From DATAJX01 sp036261915 (GTDB taxonomy: Bacteria > Pseudomonadota > Alphaproteobacteria > UBA2136 > UBA6156), in the NCBI GenBank assembly GCA_036261915.1, contig DATAJX010000006.1:186001-250000 (forward strand): DNA of 64,000 nt, read 5' to 3'. The translations under genes and the position numbers were made by a program. Below the pieces are notes generated by a model. It was given only the letters and a program-made list of their open reading frames with translations, was not told the origin of the DNA and did no database searches. Position 1 is the stretch's first letter. Each line of letters opens with the position of its first letter. Positions 24,028 to 32,661 of this stretch are shown here, piece after piece.

Positions 24028-26028
24028 CTACTGGAGCAGGCGGAGCAGCAGGGCGGGTTGCTGGTTCGCTTGGGCGAGCAGCGAAACACCGGCTTGCAGC
24101 AGCACTTGTTGGCTGGTGAAGTTGGTGATTTCGGCGCTCACGTCCACGTCCAGAAGACCGCTTTGGGCGGCAGTGGTGTTTTGGATGGTCACGTCAACAC
24201 TCGCTTTCGCGAAGTCGAGACGGGACTGGTTGGCACCCACGTTCGCACGGGCGGTCGATACGGTGCTGATCGCAGTGGTCAGCAGGTCGATCGCGGCGTT
24301 GGCGTTGCTCGCGGTGTCGATGGTCGAGGCACCGATACCCAGGGCCGAGGTGGTAGCCGAGTTCAGGTTGAACGTGATGTCGTTGTTCGCGCTGCTCGCG
24401 GTGCTACCGGTACCCACCTTGAACGAGAACGAGGTGGTGCCCGACGTGATCGAGTCGGAGCCGACCAGCTGGCCGGCGTCGCCCAGAACGATCTGGGCGG
24501 CGTCACCGTCAGCAAACGCACGGGTCACGTTGTACTGGATCGTGATCGTGTTAGCGGTGGCGGCCACGTTGGTGTTGGCCAGGGTAACGGTCTTGATGCC
24601 GGTGGTGGTCATATCAACCGCACCGCTCGCACCACCGGTGGTGTTGGCAGTGGTGAAGGTTTGACCGTTGATCACGATGCTCAGGGCCGAAGTGGCGGCC
24701 GTGCTGGCATCGATAACCAGGCGGGAGTTGTTGACCGTACCGAAGTTGAAGCGAGAACCTTCGGTCGTGGCTTCGGTGACACCGATAATAGCCGGACGGG
24801 TGCCGTTGAAGGCGCTGCCGGTGTTTTCGATCTGGCCGCCGGTGGTACCGGCACCGATGGTCACGCCGCCGGTGATGGTTTGGCTACCGCCCGAACCCGT
24901 GGTCAGGTTGATGCGCAGCGTGAAGCTGTTGCCTTGACCGTCGCTGAACACATAATCTTTGTCACCGGTGGTCACAAAGCTTTGCGAGCTGGCGCTGGTA
25001 AAGGTGTGCAGCACACCGCCAACCGTCACGTTGATGCCGTTCAGGGTCACGGCGGTGTCGGTACCGCTGTTAACGGTGAACGAACGCGTGGCGTTGAAGA
25101 TCTGGTCGGCAAACAAGCGGGCATTGCCATAAGGGCCAGTTTCGGTGTCGTTGAACGACAGGGCATTGATGGTGACGCCGTCGGTCACGTTCACAACCGT
25201 GGTACCACCAGCAAGGGTGGTGCCGCCGGTATAAGCGGTGGCGCTGGGAGCCGAGCTGACGTTGGCGCTGTTTTGGGCAGCGAGGTCGGCACCCTTGTTG
25301 AAGTTGCTGTTCAGGGTCACGGTCACGCCCAGTTCACCGAAGCTGTAGGTTTCGGTGCTGCCGGCGGCGATGGCGCCGTTGGCAACGGTGATGGTTTGGC
25401 TCTTGTTGTTCACCAGGTCCTTCACGATCAGGTTACCGACCGCACCGCCGGTGCTGTCGTAGCTGATCTTGATGGCGCCGTCGCCGTAGCTTTGCGAGAA
25501 CTGAACATCGGCAATACCGTGCGCGCTGTCGAGCAGCGTGGTGGCGGCGGTGTCGTTGTTGGCGTTGTAGGCACCCAGACCGTTGATGGAGCTGCTGACG
25601 CTGCTGCTACCGGCCAGAAGGGCGGTACCGTTAAAGCTGGTGATACCCGAAATACGGTCAACTTCAGTACGGAGGTTGAGGAATTCAGAGTTCAGCAGGC
25701 CACGGTCGTTGTCCGAAAGCTGACCGCTGGCGGCTTGCACGGCCAGGGTCTTCATGCGGGTCAACATGTCGGAGATGGTCGACAAGGCACCGTCGGCGAT
25801 CTGCAGCACGCTCACGGCTTGCGCGGCGTTCAGCGAGGCTTGGTTCAGACCGGCTACTTCAGCTTTCAGCTGGGTACCCACGGCCAGACCGGCGGCGTCG
25901 TCTTTCGCGGTCGGAACGCGGCTACCGCTGGACAGCTTGGCCAGCGAGCTTTGCGTTTTACCGGCGGCGATACCTAAGCTGCGTTGGGTACCCAACGCGG
26001 CCAGGTTGGTATTGAAGGTGATACTCAT
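24028..26028 (-). CDS. Flagellin
   Basis: Filament subunit, 666 residues. The conserved D0/D1 N-terminus (SITFNTNLAALGTQRSL, SSGSRVPTAKDDAAGLAVG) and C-terminus (LDFAKASVDVTIQNTTAAQSGLLDVD, SLLAQANQQPALLLRLLQ) flank a long Thr/Ser/Gly/Asn-rich variable region (about residues 170-560) that would face the outside and offers many possible O-glycosylation sites. AGGGA lies nine bases before the ATG. Followed by a terminator and the remnant of a second copy. Confidence 0.96.
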   Translation of the reverse strand: MSITFNTNLAALGTQRSLGIAAGKTQSSLAKLSSGSRVPTAKDDAAGLAVGTQLKAEVAGLNQASLNAAQAVSVLQIADGALSTISDMLTRMKTLAVQAASGQLSDNDRGLLNSEFLNLRTEVDRISGITSFNGTALLAGSSSVSSSINGLGAYNANNDTAATTLLDSAHGIADVQFSQSYGDGAIKISYDSTGGAVGNLIVKDLVNNKSQTITVANGAIAAGSTETYSFGELGVTVTLNSNFNKGADLAAQNSANVSSAPSATAYTGGTTLAGGTTVVNVTDGVTINALSFNDTETGPYGNARLFADQIFNATRSFTVNSGTDTAVTLNGINVTVGGVLHTFTSASSQSFVTTGDKDYVFSDGQGNSFTLRINLTTGSGGSQTITGGVTIGAGTTGGQIENTGSAFNGTRPAIIGVTEATTEGSRFNFGTVNNSRLVIDASTAATSALSIVINGQTFTTANTTGGASGAVDMTTTGIKTVTLANTNVAATANTITIQYNVTRAFADGDAAQIVLGDAGQLVGSDSITSGTTSFSFKVGTGSTASSANNDITFNLNSATTSALGIGASTIDTASNANAAIDLLTTAISTVSTARANVGANQSRLDFAKASVDVTIQNTTAAQSGLLDVDVSAEITNFTSQQVLLQAGVSLLAQANQQPALLLRLLQ

Positions 26029-26596
26029 TTTTATTATCCCTACTTAGGATTTATCTTTACCGGCTTCGTGCCGGTCACTGGAGAGAATGCCCAAGGGTTA
26101 ATCACGTGTCCATCCCCCTGCGGTGTTCCCCACACCCGTGCCGCTCCGTATAGGACACACCCTAAGCTGGTTTTGACAGGGGGCATCTGTACAACCATCA
26201 TGCTGCATCCGTGCTCGCAAAAAGCCCTAAAACCGCCATTTGTGTACAGCCGCGCCTCCTCCATGCGACAGCGGCGCATCGCCCGCGCACCTGTTTTGCA
26301 CCGCCGGGCCACCCCCCAGCAATGGGTGCCGCCGCCCTTCCACCCCCAACATAAACGGGCGGGCGGTGCGTTAAAACTGTCACAGGCAGAGCGGCTGGCC
26401 CCAACTCATCAAGGGGTTAACCCTGCCTGTGGAAATATCGTTTTCATAACTGCCACACAAAGCAGCGGCGCCTGTTGGCGGGTTGTAAGTTTCAAGTAAA
26501 GTACCGCCCGGAGAGAATAAAAACTTCACGGCCATGTAGGCCATCCGCCGGCAGGTTAGCCAAATAAAAACAAGACTTTATAAGTTAGGCTGGCAC
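26029..26596. other. Intergenic region between divergent flagellin and fliF
   Basis: No credible gene in 568 bases. Contains a perfect 5-bp stem hairpin CCGGC-TTCGT-GCCGG at 26060-26074 that would lie in the flagellin 5' untranslated RNA, a second inverted repeat GGCC-ATGTA-GGCC near 26530-26542, and an AT-rich stretch (26560-26586) before fliF. No convincing sigma-54 -24/-12 element was found: the TGGCACG at 26590 is not followed by TTGC at the right distance. Confidence 0.5.
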
Positions 26597-28219
26597 GTGG
26601 AAGGTTTGTTGAACGCATTTCGTAGTTTGGGCCCGGGGCGTATTCTGGCCCTGTTTTTCGGGTTGGCCGCCGCCGTTGCCATTACCGGCCTGACCCTGAG
26701 CAAACTACAGCAGCCCGGCCTTTCGCTGCTCTACGGCGGCCTGAACACGCAGGAAACCAGCCGCATTGCCGAGTACCTTGGCACCCAGAACATCCAGTAC
26801 GAAACCCGCGGCGAAGGTGCCGTGTACGCGCCTTCGGACAAGATCGGTGAGCTGCGCTTGCAACTGGCCGGCCAAGGCCTGGTGGGCGGCAGCAACCAGG
26901 GCTACGAACTGTTTGATAACCAGAGCGCCTTTGGCACCACCAATTTTGTACAGAACCTGAACGCCCGCCGCGCGCTTGAAGGCGAACTGGCGCGGACCAT
27001 CGGCACCATTCCCGCTATTTCCAGCGCCCGCGTGCACATTGTGATGCCCAAGGAAAACCTCTTTGCCAAGGAACAGACCCCGCCCAGCGCCGCCATTGCG
27101 TTGAACGTGGGCACGCGCATACTTGAGCCCGCGCAGGTACAGAGCATTGCCGCCATGGTGGCCGCCGCCGTACCCAACTTAACCCTGACCAACGTGACCA
27201 TTATTGATACCCGCGGCACCTTGCTGTTTGACGGCAAGAGCAAGGAAGACCCCGCCGTTGCCGGCACCGACCTGCGCCGCGGCATTGAAAAGCAATACGA
27301 GCAGACCCTGACCAGCATGCTGGAGCGCGTGGCAGGCCCCGGCCAGGTGGCTGTGCGCGTGACCGCCGATATCAACCTGGACAAGGTGCAGGAGAACAGT
27401 GAACTGTTTGACCCCACCCAGCAGGTTGTGCGCAGCGAACAGACCAGCGAGAACACCAGCACCAGCGCAGATGGCAGCGGCAACGCCCCCACCGGCGTGC
27501 AGGGCAACACGCCCGGTGCGGCGGGCGCGGGTGCGGGCGGCGGTTCGAACAGCAATGAAACGCGCAGCGACACCACCACCAACTACGAAATTTCGAAAAC
27601 CGTGCGCAGCCTGACCCGCGCCGGTGGCGAAATTAAAAAGCTGAGCGTGGCCGTGTTGCTGGCCACCCCGCAGGCCGACCCCACCGCCCCCGCCGGCAGC
27701 GGCGCCCTGACCGACGCGCAAAAGGCCAAGATGATGCAACTGGTGCAAAGCGCCATTGGCTATAACGCCGACCGCGGCGACAAGGTTGAGGTGGTGGATA
27801 TGCCGTTTGCCACCCCGCCCGAACCCGTACCCACCGCCGAACCGTTCATGAGCAAGGCCGACATGCTGCACCTGGCTCAGTATGGCCTGCTGGCGGTGGC
27901 CCTGCTGATTGTGGCCCTGCTGGTTGTGAAGCCCGCACTGAGCACGCTGAATGCGGCCATCAGCAGCCCCAGCATGCCCGCCCCGCTGCCGCCGCTGCAG
28001 GCCATGGGTGCCGTGGCCGGTGGTAGCGTGGCCGCCGCGGGCGGCGAGGCCCCGACCGAGGAAAGCCTGATCGACATTCGCCGTGTACAAGGCCGAGTAC
28101 GGGAGTCTTCGGTAAAGAAGGTGCAGGAAGTGGTTGACCAGAACCCTGAGGAAAGCCTGAACGTGGTGCGCGGCTGGATGAGCAGCTCGGGCTCGGGCGG
28201 CGGAAATGAGCAGTCGTAG
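26597..28219 (+). CDS. fliF: Flagellar MS-ring protein FliF
   Basis: Inner-membrane ring that seeds flagellar assembly; 540 residues. Two transmembrane helices (about residues 16-35 and 427-447) bracket the periplasmic ring-building domains, with SSARVHIVMPKENLF, a Gly/Ala/Asn-rich linker near 290-325 and a C-terminal FliG-binding tail (EESLNVVRGWMS). GTG start; no clear Shine-Dalgarno. First gene of a plus-strand operon to flhA; fliG begins nine bases after the stop. Confidence 0.95.
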   Translation: MEGLLNAFRSLGPGRILALFFGLAAAVAITGLTLSKLQQPGLSLLYGGLNTQETSRIAEYLGTQNIQYETRGEGAVYAPSDKIGELRLQLAGQGLVGGSNQGYELFDNQSAFGTTNFVQNLNARRALEGELARTIGTIPAISSARVHIVMPKENLFAKEQTPPSAAIALNVGTRILEPAQVQSIAAMVAAAVPNLTLTNVTIIDTRGTLLFDGKSKEDPAVAGTDLRRGIEKQYEQTLTSMLERVAGPGQVAVRVTADINLDKVQENSELFDPTQQVVRSEQTSENTSTSADGSGNAPTGVQGNTPGAAGAGAGGGSNSNETRSDTTTNYEISKTVRSLTRAGGEIKKLSVAVLLATPQADPTAPAGSGALTDAQKAKMMQLVQSAIGYNADRGDKVEVVDMPFATPPEPVPTAEPFMSKADMLHLAQYGLLAVALLIVALLVVKPALSTLNAAISSPSMPAPLPPLQAMGAVAGGSVAAAGGEAPTEESLIDIRRVQGRVRESSVKKVQEVVDQNPEESLNVVRGWMSSSGSGGGNEQS

Positions 28220-28227
28220 GTAACGCC

Positions 28228-29247
28228 ATGGCCGACAACCCGAAAAAAACCGAAACCCCGCGCAAGGCCGCCATTTTGATGATGGCGTTGGGCGAGCAGC
28301 GCGCCGCCAACCTGTTTTCGTTCATGGACGATTACGAGATCCGCGATATTTCGCGCGAGATGGCCACGCTGGGCCACGTGACCGGCGAGGAAATGGAACA
28401 GACCATGATGGACTTCGCCTCGGAAGTGGGGGGCGGCGGTGGCGGCATGGTGGGCGGCTGGAGCACCACCGAGCGCTACCTCAAGAGTTTTCTTAAAGAA
28501 GACCGTGTGAAGGAACTGATGGAAGAAATGCGCGGCCCGGCCGGGCGCACCATGTGGGAAAAACTGGCCAACGTGAGCGAGGAAGTACTGGCCAACTACC
28601 TGGTGAACGAATACCCGCAGACCGTGGCGGTGATCATCAGCAAGATCAAGCCCAGCCACGCCGCCAAGGTGATCGGCGTGCTGCCCGAAGACCTGGCTCT
28701 TGAGGTAATGCAGCGCGTGCTGGTGATGGACAACGTGCCGCGCGAGATTTTGAACGCAGTGGAAGAAAGCCTGAAGACCGAGTTCATGCGCAGCCTGGCC
28801 CACCAGAGTACCACCGACCCGCACGAGACCATGGCCGAAATTTTCAACAACTTCGACCGCGGCAACGAGCAGCGCTTTATGGGTTTGCTTGAAAAGAGCA
28901 ACCCGGACGACGCCGAGCAGATCCGCGCGCTGATGTTCACCTTCGATGACGTGATGAAGACCGACGACAAGGGCATCCAGACCATTTTGCGCGACATGAC
29001 CGACAAGGACGTGCTGACGCTGGCCTTGAAGGGCGCCAAGCCGGAAATGCGCGAGAAGTTCTTTAAGAACATGAGCGAACGCCAGGCCAAGATCATGAAG
29101 GAAGACATGGAAGCCATGGGCCCGGTGAAGGTGAAGGACGTGGACGAGGCCCAGATGAAGATCGTGGTTGTGGCCAAGGGCCTGGCCGACAAGGGCGAGA
29201 TCGTGATCATCAGCGGCGCCGAAGGCCAGGAAGAATTCATTACCTAA
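28228..29247 (+). CDS. fliG: Flagellar motor switch protein FliG
   Basis: Rotor protein that converts stator force to torque; 339 residues. N-terminal FliF-binding domain (RKAAILMMALGEQRAANLFSFM), middle domain with EYPQTVAVIISKIKP, and the C-terminal charged torque helix (LKGAKPEMREKFFKNMSERQAKIMKEDMEAMGPV) are all intact. A Gly-rich run GGGGGGMVGG near residue 70 is unusual but within the N-domain loop. fliH follows one base after the stop. Confidence 0.97.
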   Translation: MADNPKKTETPRKAAILMMALGEQRAANLFSFMDDYEIRDISREMATLGHVTGEEMEQTMMDFASEVGGGGGGMVGGWSTTERYLKSFLKEDRVKELMEEMRGPAGRTMWEKLANVSEEVLANYLVNEYPQTVAVIISKIKPSHAAKVIGVLPEDLALEVMQRVLVMDNVPREILNAVEESLKTEFMRSLAHQSTTDPHETMAEIFNNFDRGNEQRFMGLLEKSNPDDAEQIRALMFTFDDVMKTDDKGIQTILRDMTDKDVLTLALKGAKPEMREKFFKNMSERQAKIMKEDMEAMGPVKVKDVDEAQMKIVVVAKGLADKGEIVIISGAEGQEEFIT

Positions 29248-29248
29248 C

Positions 29249-29983
29249 ATGACGGAAGCGAAGAGCTACTCGAAATTCGGTTTTGATAACCAGTTTTTCG
29301 AGCTGGATGTGGCGGGCGGTTTCAATAACAACCAGGCCCGTGCCGATGCGCTGGAACAGGCCCGTGCCGAAGGGTTTGCCGCCGGGGTGCAGGAAGGCAA
29401 GAACGCCGCCGGCGCCGAAGTGACCGAGCTGACCCACCGCCTGACCGCCCTGACCGACCAGCTGACGCAGGCCCAGAAAGCCTGGGAAGAGCGCAGCGTG
29501 CGCCAGTTGCTGGTGTTATGGCATGGCAGCTTTAGCCGCCTGCTGGGCCAGGCCGTGCAGCACTACCCCGAACCGATTTTGGAACAGCACCTGAAAAGCC
29601 TGCTGCCGCTGATCGGCACCAGCGAGGAACTAACGCTGCGCATCAACCCCGGCGCCCGGCACTTTCATGAAAAGCTGGGGTTGGCGCATGCGCACATCAG
29701 CGGGCACAACTTCCGCATTGTGGACGACCACAGCCTGCCGGTGACCGACTGCGTGGTGGAATGGCGCAGCGGTGGCCTTGAAGCCCGTGTGCACGAACAC
29801 GAAAAACTGATCGCCGACCTGCTGGTGCAGGCGGGCGCCAATGTGCAGGCCCCACCGCCGCACGAGCCGGGCACGACCCCCGCCCCGGCCGCCGCCGCAC
29901 CAGCACCGGATGCCACGGCTGCGGCCAAATCGCGCGCATCGGCATTATTGGGCGACGACGAACTGGTCGAGGCCTTGAAGTAA
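29249..29983 (+). CDS. fliH: Flagellar assembly protein FliH
   Basis: Peripheral-stalk-like regulator that binds FliI and FliN; 244 residues. Coiled-coil N-terminal half with the EQARAEGFAAGVQEGKNAAG glycine-repeat typical of FliH, then a globular V1/A1-ATPase E-like domain ending with DCVVEWRSGGLEARV, and a Pro/Ala-rich tail. Sits between fliG and fliN, as in other Alphaproteobacteria; one base from fliG. Confidence 0.88.
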   Translation: MTEAKSYSKFGFDNQFFELDVAGGFNNNQARADALEQARAEGFAAGVQEGKNAAGAEVTELTHRLTALTDQLTQAQKAWEERSVRQLLVLWHGSFSRLLGQAVQHYPEPILEQHLKSLLPLIGTSEELTLRINPGARHFHEKLGLAHAHISGHNFRIVDDHSLPVTDCVVEWRSGGLEARVHEHEKLIADLLVQAGANVQAPPPHEPGTTPAPAAAAPAPDATAAAKSRASALLGDDELVEALK

Positions 29984-30060
29984 TGAACAGGCATGCGGCA
30001 CCTGCCTTGCTGCGCCACGGGGCTACGCGTAAGCTGGCCCGTAATAACAAGGGATAACTT

Positions 30061-30384
30061 ATGGCCGACGCACCCGCCGATACCAAACAGAACGTGAACT
30101 TTGAAGACCTGGGCGCCGCCACGACCGGCGTGAAGGGCAGCGAGGCCGGGCTTGAAGCCGTATATGACGTGCCGGTGACCGTGCGCGCGGTGCTGGGCAC
30201 CACCAGCATGAACATTTCGCAACTGCTGAAGCTGGGCCGCGGTGCGGTGGTGGAACTTGACCGCAAGGTGGGCGACGCCGTGGACGTTTATGTGAATGAC
30301 CGCCTGGTGGCCCGCGGTGAAGTAGTGATCGTGGACGACAAGCTGGGCGTGACCATGACCGAAATCGTTAAAAACGCCAGCTAG
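30061..30384 (+). CDS. fliN: Flagellar motor switch protein FliN
   Basis: C-ring protein, 107 residues. SpoA-type core: DVPVTVRAVLGTTSMNISQLLKLGRGAVVELDRKVGDAVDVYVNDRLVARGEVVIVDDKLGVTMTEIV in outline (residues about 38-104). AAGGGATAACTT precedes the ATG. fliM is not in the window. motA follows eight bases later. Confidence 0.96.
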   Translation: MADAPADTKQNVNFEDLGAATTGVKGSEAGLEAVYDVPVTVRAVLGTTSMNISQLLKLGRGAVVELDRKVGDAVDVYVNDRLVARGEVVIVDDKLGVTMTEIVKNAS

Positions 30385-30392
30385 GTTATTCG

Positions 30393-31157
30393 ATGGATCT
30401 AGCCACCATTTTCGGCCTCATTGCCTCGCTGGGGTTGGTGGCGCTGGCGGTGGGCATGAGCGGCAATGCGGCGGCGTTCCTTGATGTTCCGAGCCTGCTG
30501 ATCGTGGTGGGAGGTACCGCGCTGGTGACCATGGTAAGCTTCAAGCCCCGCGAATTTGCCACCGGCGGGTTGATGATTTTAAACGCGCTGGTGCACAACA
30601 CGCCGGATTTTTCGGGCGAGACCACCCGGCTGGTCAAGCTTTCGCAAAAGGCCCGCAAGGATGCGCTGATGGGCATTCAGGGTGAAATTGCCAACGAGCC
30701 CCACCCCTTTTTGCGCCAGGGCCTGAGCCTTGCGCTTGATAACACGCCGGTGGAACTGATCGAGCGCATCATGATGGCCGACACCGCCACGCTGATGGAG
30801 CGCTATGCCACGGCTATATCGATGCTGCGACGCGCCGCTGAACTGGGGCCCGCCATGGGGTTGATCGGTACCCTGATCGGGCTGGTGCAGATGCTGAGCC
30901 ACCTGGCCGACCCCGATACCATCGGGCCCGCCATGGCCATTGCCATTTTGACCACTTTTTACGGCGCCGTGCTGAGTTACATGGTGTTTACCCCGCTGGC
31001 CAACAAGATCGAGCGCATTTCGGCCGACGACCTGCTGCTGCGGAAAATTTACACCATGGGCGTGGCCAGCATGGCCAAGCGCGAAAACCCCCGCCAGATG
31101 GAACTGCACCTGAACGCGCAACTGCCCCCGGCCCTGCGCAGCCGGGTTTTCCGCTAA
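30393..31157 (+). CDS. motA: Flagellar stator subunit MotA/PomA
   Basis: Inner-membrane stator ring; 254 residues with four helices. N-terminal LIASLGLVALAVGMSG and LLIVVGGTALVTM helices; the cytoplasmic loop with ERIMMADTATLMERYATAISMLRRAAELGPAMGLIGTLIGLVQML; final helix in YGAVLSYMVFTPLANKIE. No motB partner follows, so the partner is encoded elsewhere. Inserted between fliN and flbD, where Caulobacter has none. Whether protons or sodium drive it cannot be judged without MotB. Confidence 0.92.
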   Translation: MDLATIFGLIASLGLVALAVGMSGNAAAFLDVPSLLIVVGGTALVTMVSFKPREFATGGLMILNALVHNTPDFSGETTRLVKLSQKARKDALMGIQGEIANEPHPFLRQGLSLALDNTPVELIERIMMADTATLMERYATAISMLRRAAELGPAMGLIGTLIGLVQMLSHLADPDTIGPAMAIAILTTFYGAVLSYMVFTPLANKIERISADDLLLRKIYTMGVASMAKRENPRQMELHLNAQLPPALRSRVFR

Positions 31158-31222
31158 CTTTTTAGCCCCCCAAAACACGCCGTTCGGGTGACGAAACGCC
31201 CCCGACCGGGTAAGGTATGACC

Positions 31223-32605
31223 ATGCCCCATGTGTTGGCCCTTTCTCCCTTGCATACCGAGCCTTCGCTGGCGGCGGCATTGCCTGCGGGCGTGCAGCTG
31301 CTTTCGGCCGCCGGGCTTGAAGAGGCCTTGCAGACCCTGTCGAGCAGCGAAATTGCCCTGCTGCTGGTGCCCGGCAGTTTTGATCTGCCCGCCGTGTTTA
31401 CCGGATTGAAAAACAACAAGCTGGTGACGCCGGTTGTGGTGGTGGGGGAGGCCAGCCCGGCTACCGGCACCAAGGCGATCAGATTGGGCGCCAAGGAGTA
31501 TTTGACCACCCCGGTGGAAGGCCGCCTGCTGGCCACGCTGCTGGAGCGCATGGCGCCGGTGGCGAGCGTGCAGTCACCGGTGGCTTCGGACACCAAGACC
31601 ACCGCGCTGCTGAACCAGGCCCGCCAGTTTGCCGCCAGCGGTGCCACCGTGTTGCTGCGCGGCGAAAGCGGTACGGGGAAGGAAGTGATGGCGCGTTTTT
31701 TACACGCCAGCAGCCCGCGCGCCAGCAAGCCGTTCATTGCGGTCAACTGCGCGGCCATCCCGGAAAGTTTGCTGGAGTCGGAACTGTTCGGGCACGAAAA
31801 AGGTTCGTTCTCGGGTGCGCTCAACAAGCGCATCGGCAAGTTCCAGCAGGCCCATGGCGGCACGCTGCTGCTCGATGAAATTTCGGAAATGGATCTGGCG
31901 TTGCAGGCCAAATTGCTGCGCGCCATTCAGGAGCGCGTGATCGACCCGGTGGGCGCCGACAAGCCGGTGCCGGTGGACATCAGACTGATCGCCACCACCA
32001 ACCGCACGCTGGAAGATTACGTGGCGCAGGGCAAGTTCCGCGAAGACCTGTACTTCCGCCTGAGCGTGGTGATGGTTGACCTGCCGCCGCTGCGCGAGCG
32101 CCCGGGCGACATTTTGCCGCTGGCCCGCCACTTTGCCGAAAAATACGCCGAACACGGCAAGCTGGAATTTACCCCGGCGGCCGAGGAAAAACTGCTGACC
32201 TGCTACTGGAAAGGCAATGTGCGCGAACTGGAGAACACCATCCACCGCGCCATTTTGCTGGCCGGACCGCAAACCCGCACGCTGGATGCGCCGCATATCC
32301 AGATATCGCCCATGAGCATGCGCCTGATGGCCATGGACGCCAACATGCAGCAGGCCGGCACCACCCCCACCGGCCCCGGCGTGGCCGGGCTGGCGCAGGC
32401 GGTGGCGGCGGCATATTCGGGCGGCGGAGGCATGCAGCAAAGCTACGTGCCGCGCCCACTGGCCGACGTGGAGCGCGACACCCTGAGCGCCACCATGAGT
32501 TACACCAAGGGCAACGAAGACTTTGCCGCGCATTTGCTGGGGATTTCGGTGGTGATATTGCGCGAAAAATTATCTTCGCTGGGGCTGCTGAATAGCACGT
32601 CATAG
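31223..32605 (+). CDS. flbD: Sigma-54-dependent flagellar regulator FlbD
   Basis: Activator of late flagellar promoters; 460 residues. A receiver-like N-terminus lacking the acidic pocket (residues 1-110), then the AAA+ domain with Walker A GESGTGKEVM, Walker B GTLLLDEISEM, and sensor motifs. The sigma-54 contact loop reads GSFSGA instead of GAFTGA. A diverged Fis-type helix-turn-helix ends the protein (GNEDFAAHLLGISVVILREKL). AAGG seven bases before ATG 31223 decides the start over ATG 31217. Confidence 0.92.
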   Translation: MPHVLALSPLHTEPSLAAALPAGVQLLSAAGLEEALQTLSSSEIALLLVPGSFDLPAVFTGLKNNKLVTPVVVVGEASPATGTKAIRLGAKEYLTTPVEGRLLATLLERMAPVASVQSPVASDTKTTALLNQARQFAASGATVLLRGESGTGKEVMARFLHASSPRASKPFIAVNCAAIPESLLESELFGHEKGSFSGALNKRIGKFQQAHGGTLLLDEISEMDLALQAKLLRAIQERVIDPVGADKPVPVDIRLIATTNRTLEDYVAQGKFREDLYFRLSVVMVDLPPLRERPGDILPLARHFAEKYAEHGKLEFTPAAEEKLLTCYWKGNVRELENTIHRAILLAGPQTRTLDAPHIQISPMSMRLMAMDANMQQAGTTPTGPGVAGLAQAVAAAYSGGGGMQQSYVPRPLADVERDTLSATMSYTKGNEDFAAHLLGISVVILREKLSSLGLLNSTS

Positions 32606-32661
32606 GGCTTGCGGTTGCAAGCCCGCCGGGTGATAAAACCACCCGGGAGAACAATAAAACA

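Noticed and set aside
26040..26312. 90-codon frame antisense in the flagellin-fliF gap
   Set aside because: No ribosome site, odd composition and no resemblance to known proteins; it overlaps the probable flagellin promoter and leader.
26590..26610. Possible sigma-54 promoter at fliF
   Set aside because: TGGCACG is present but overlaps the GTG start and is not followed by TTGC at the right spacing.
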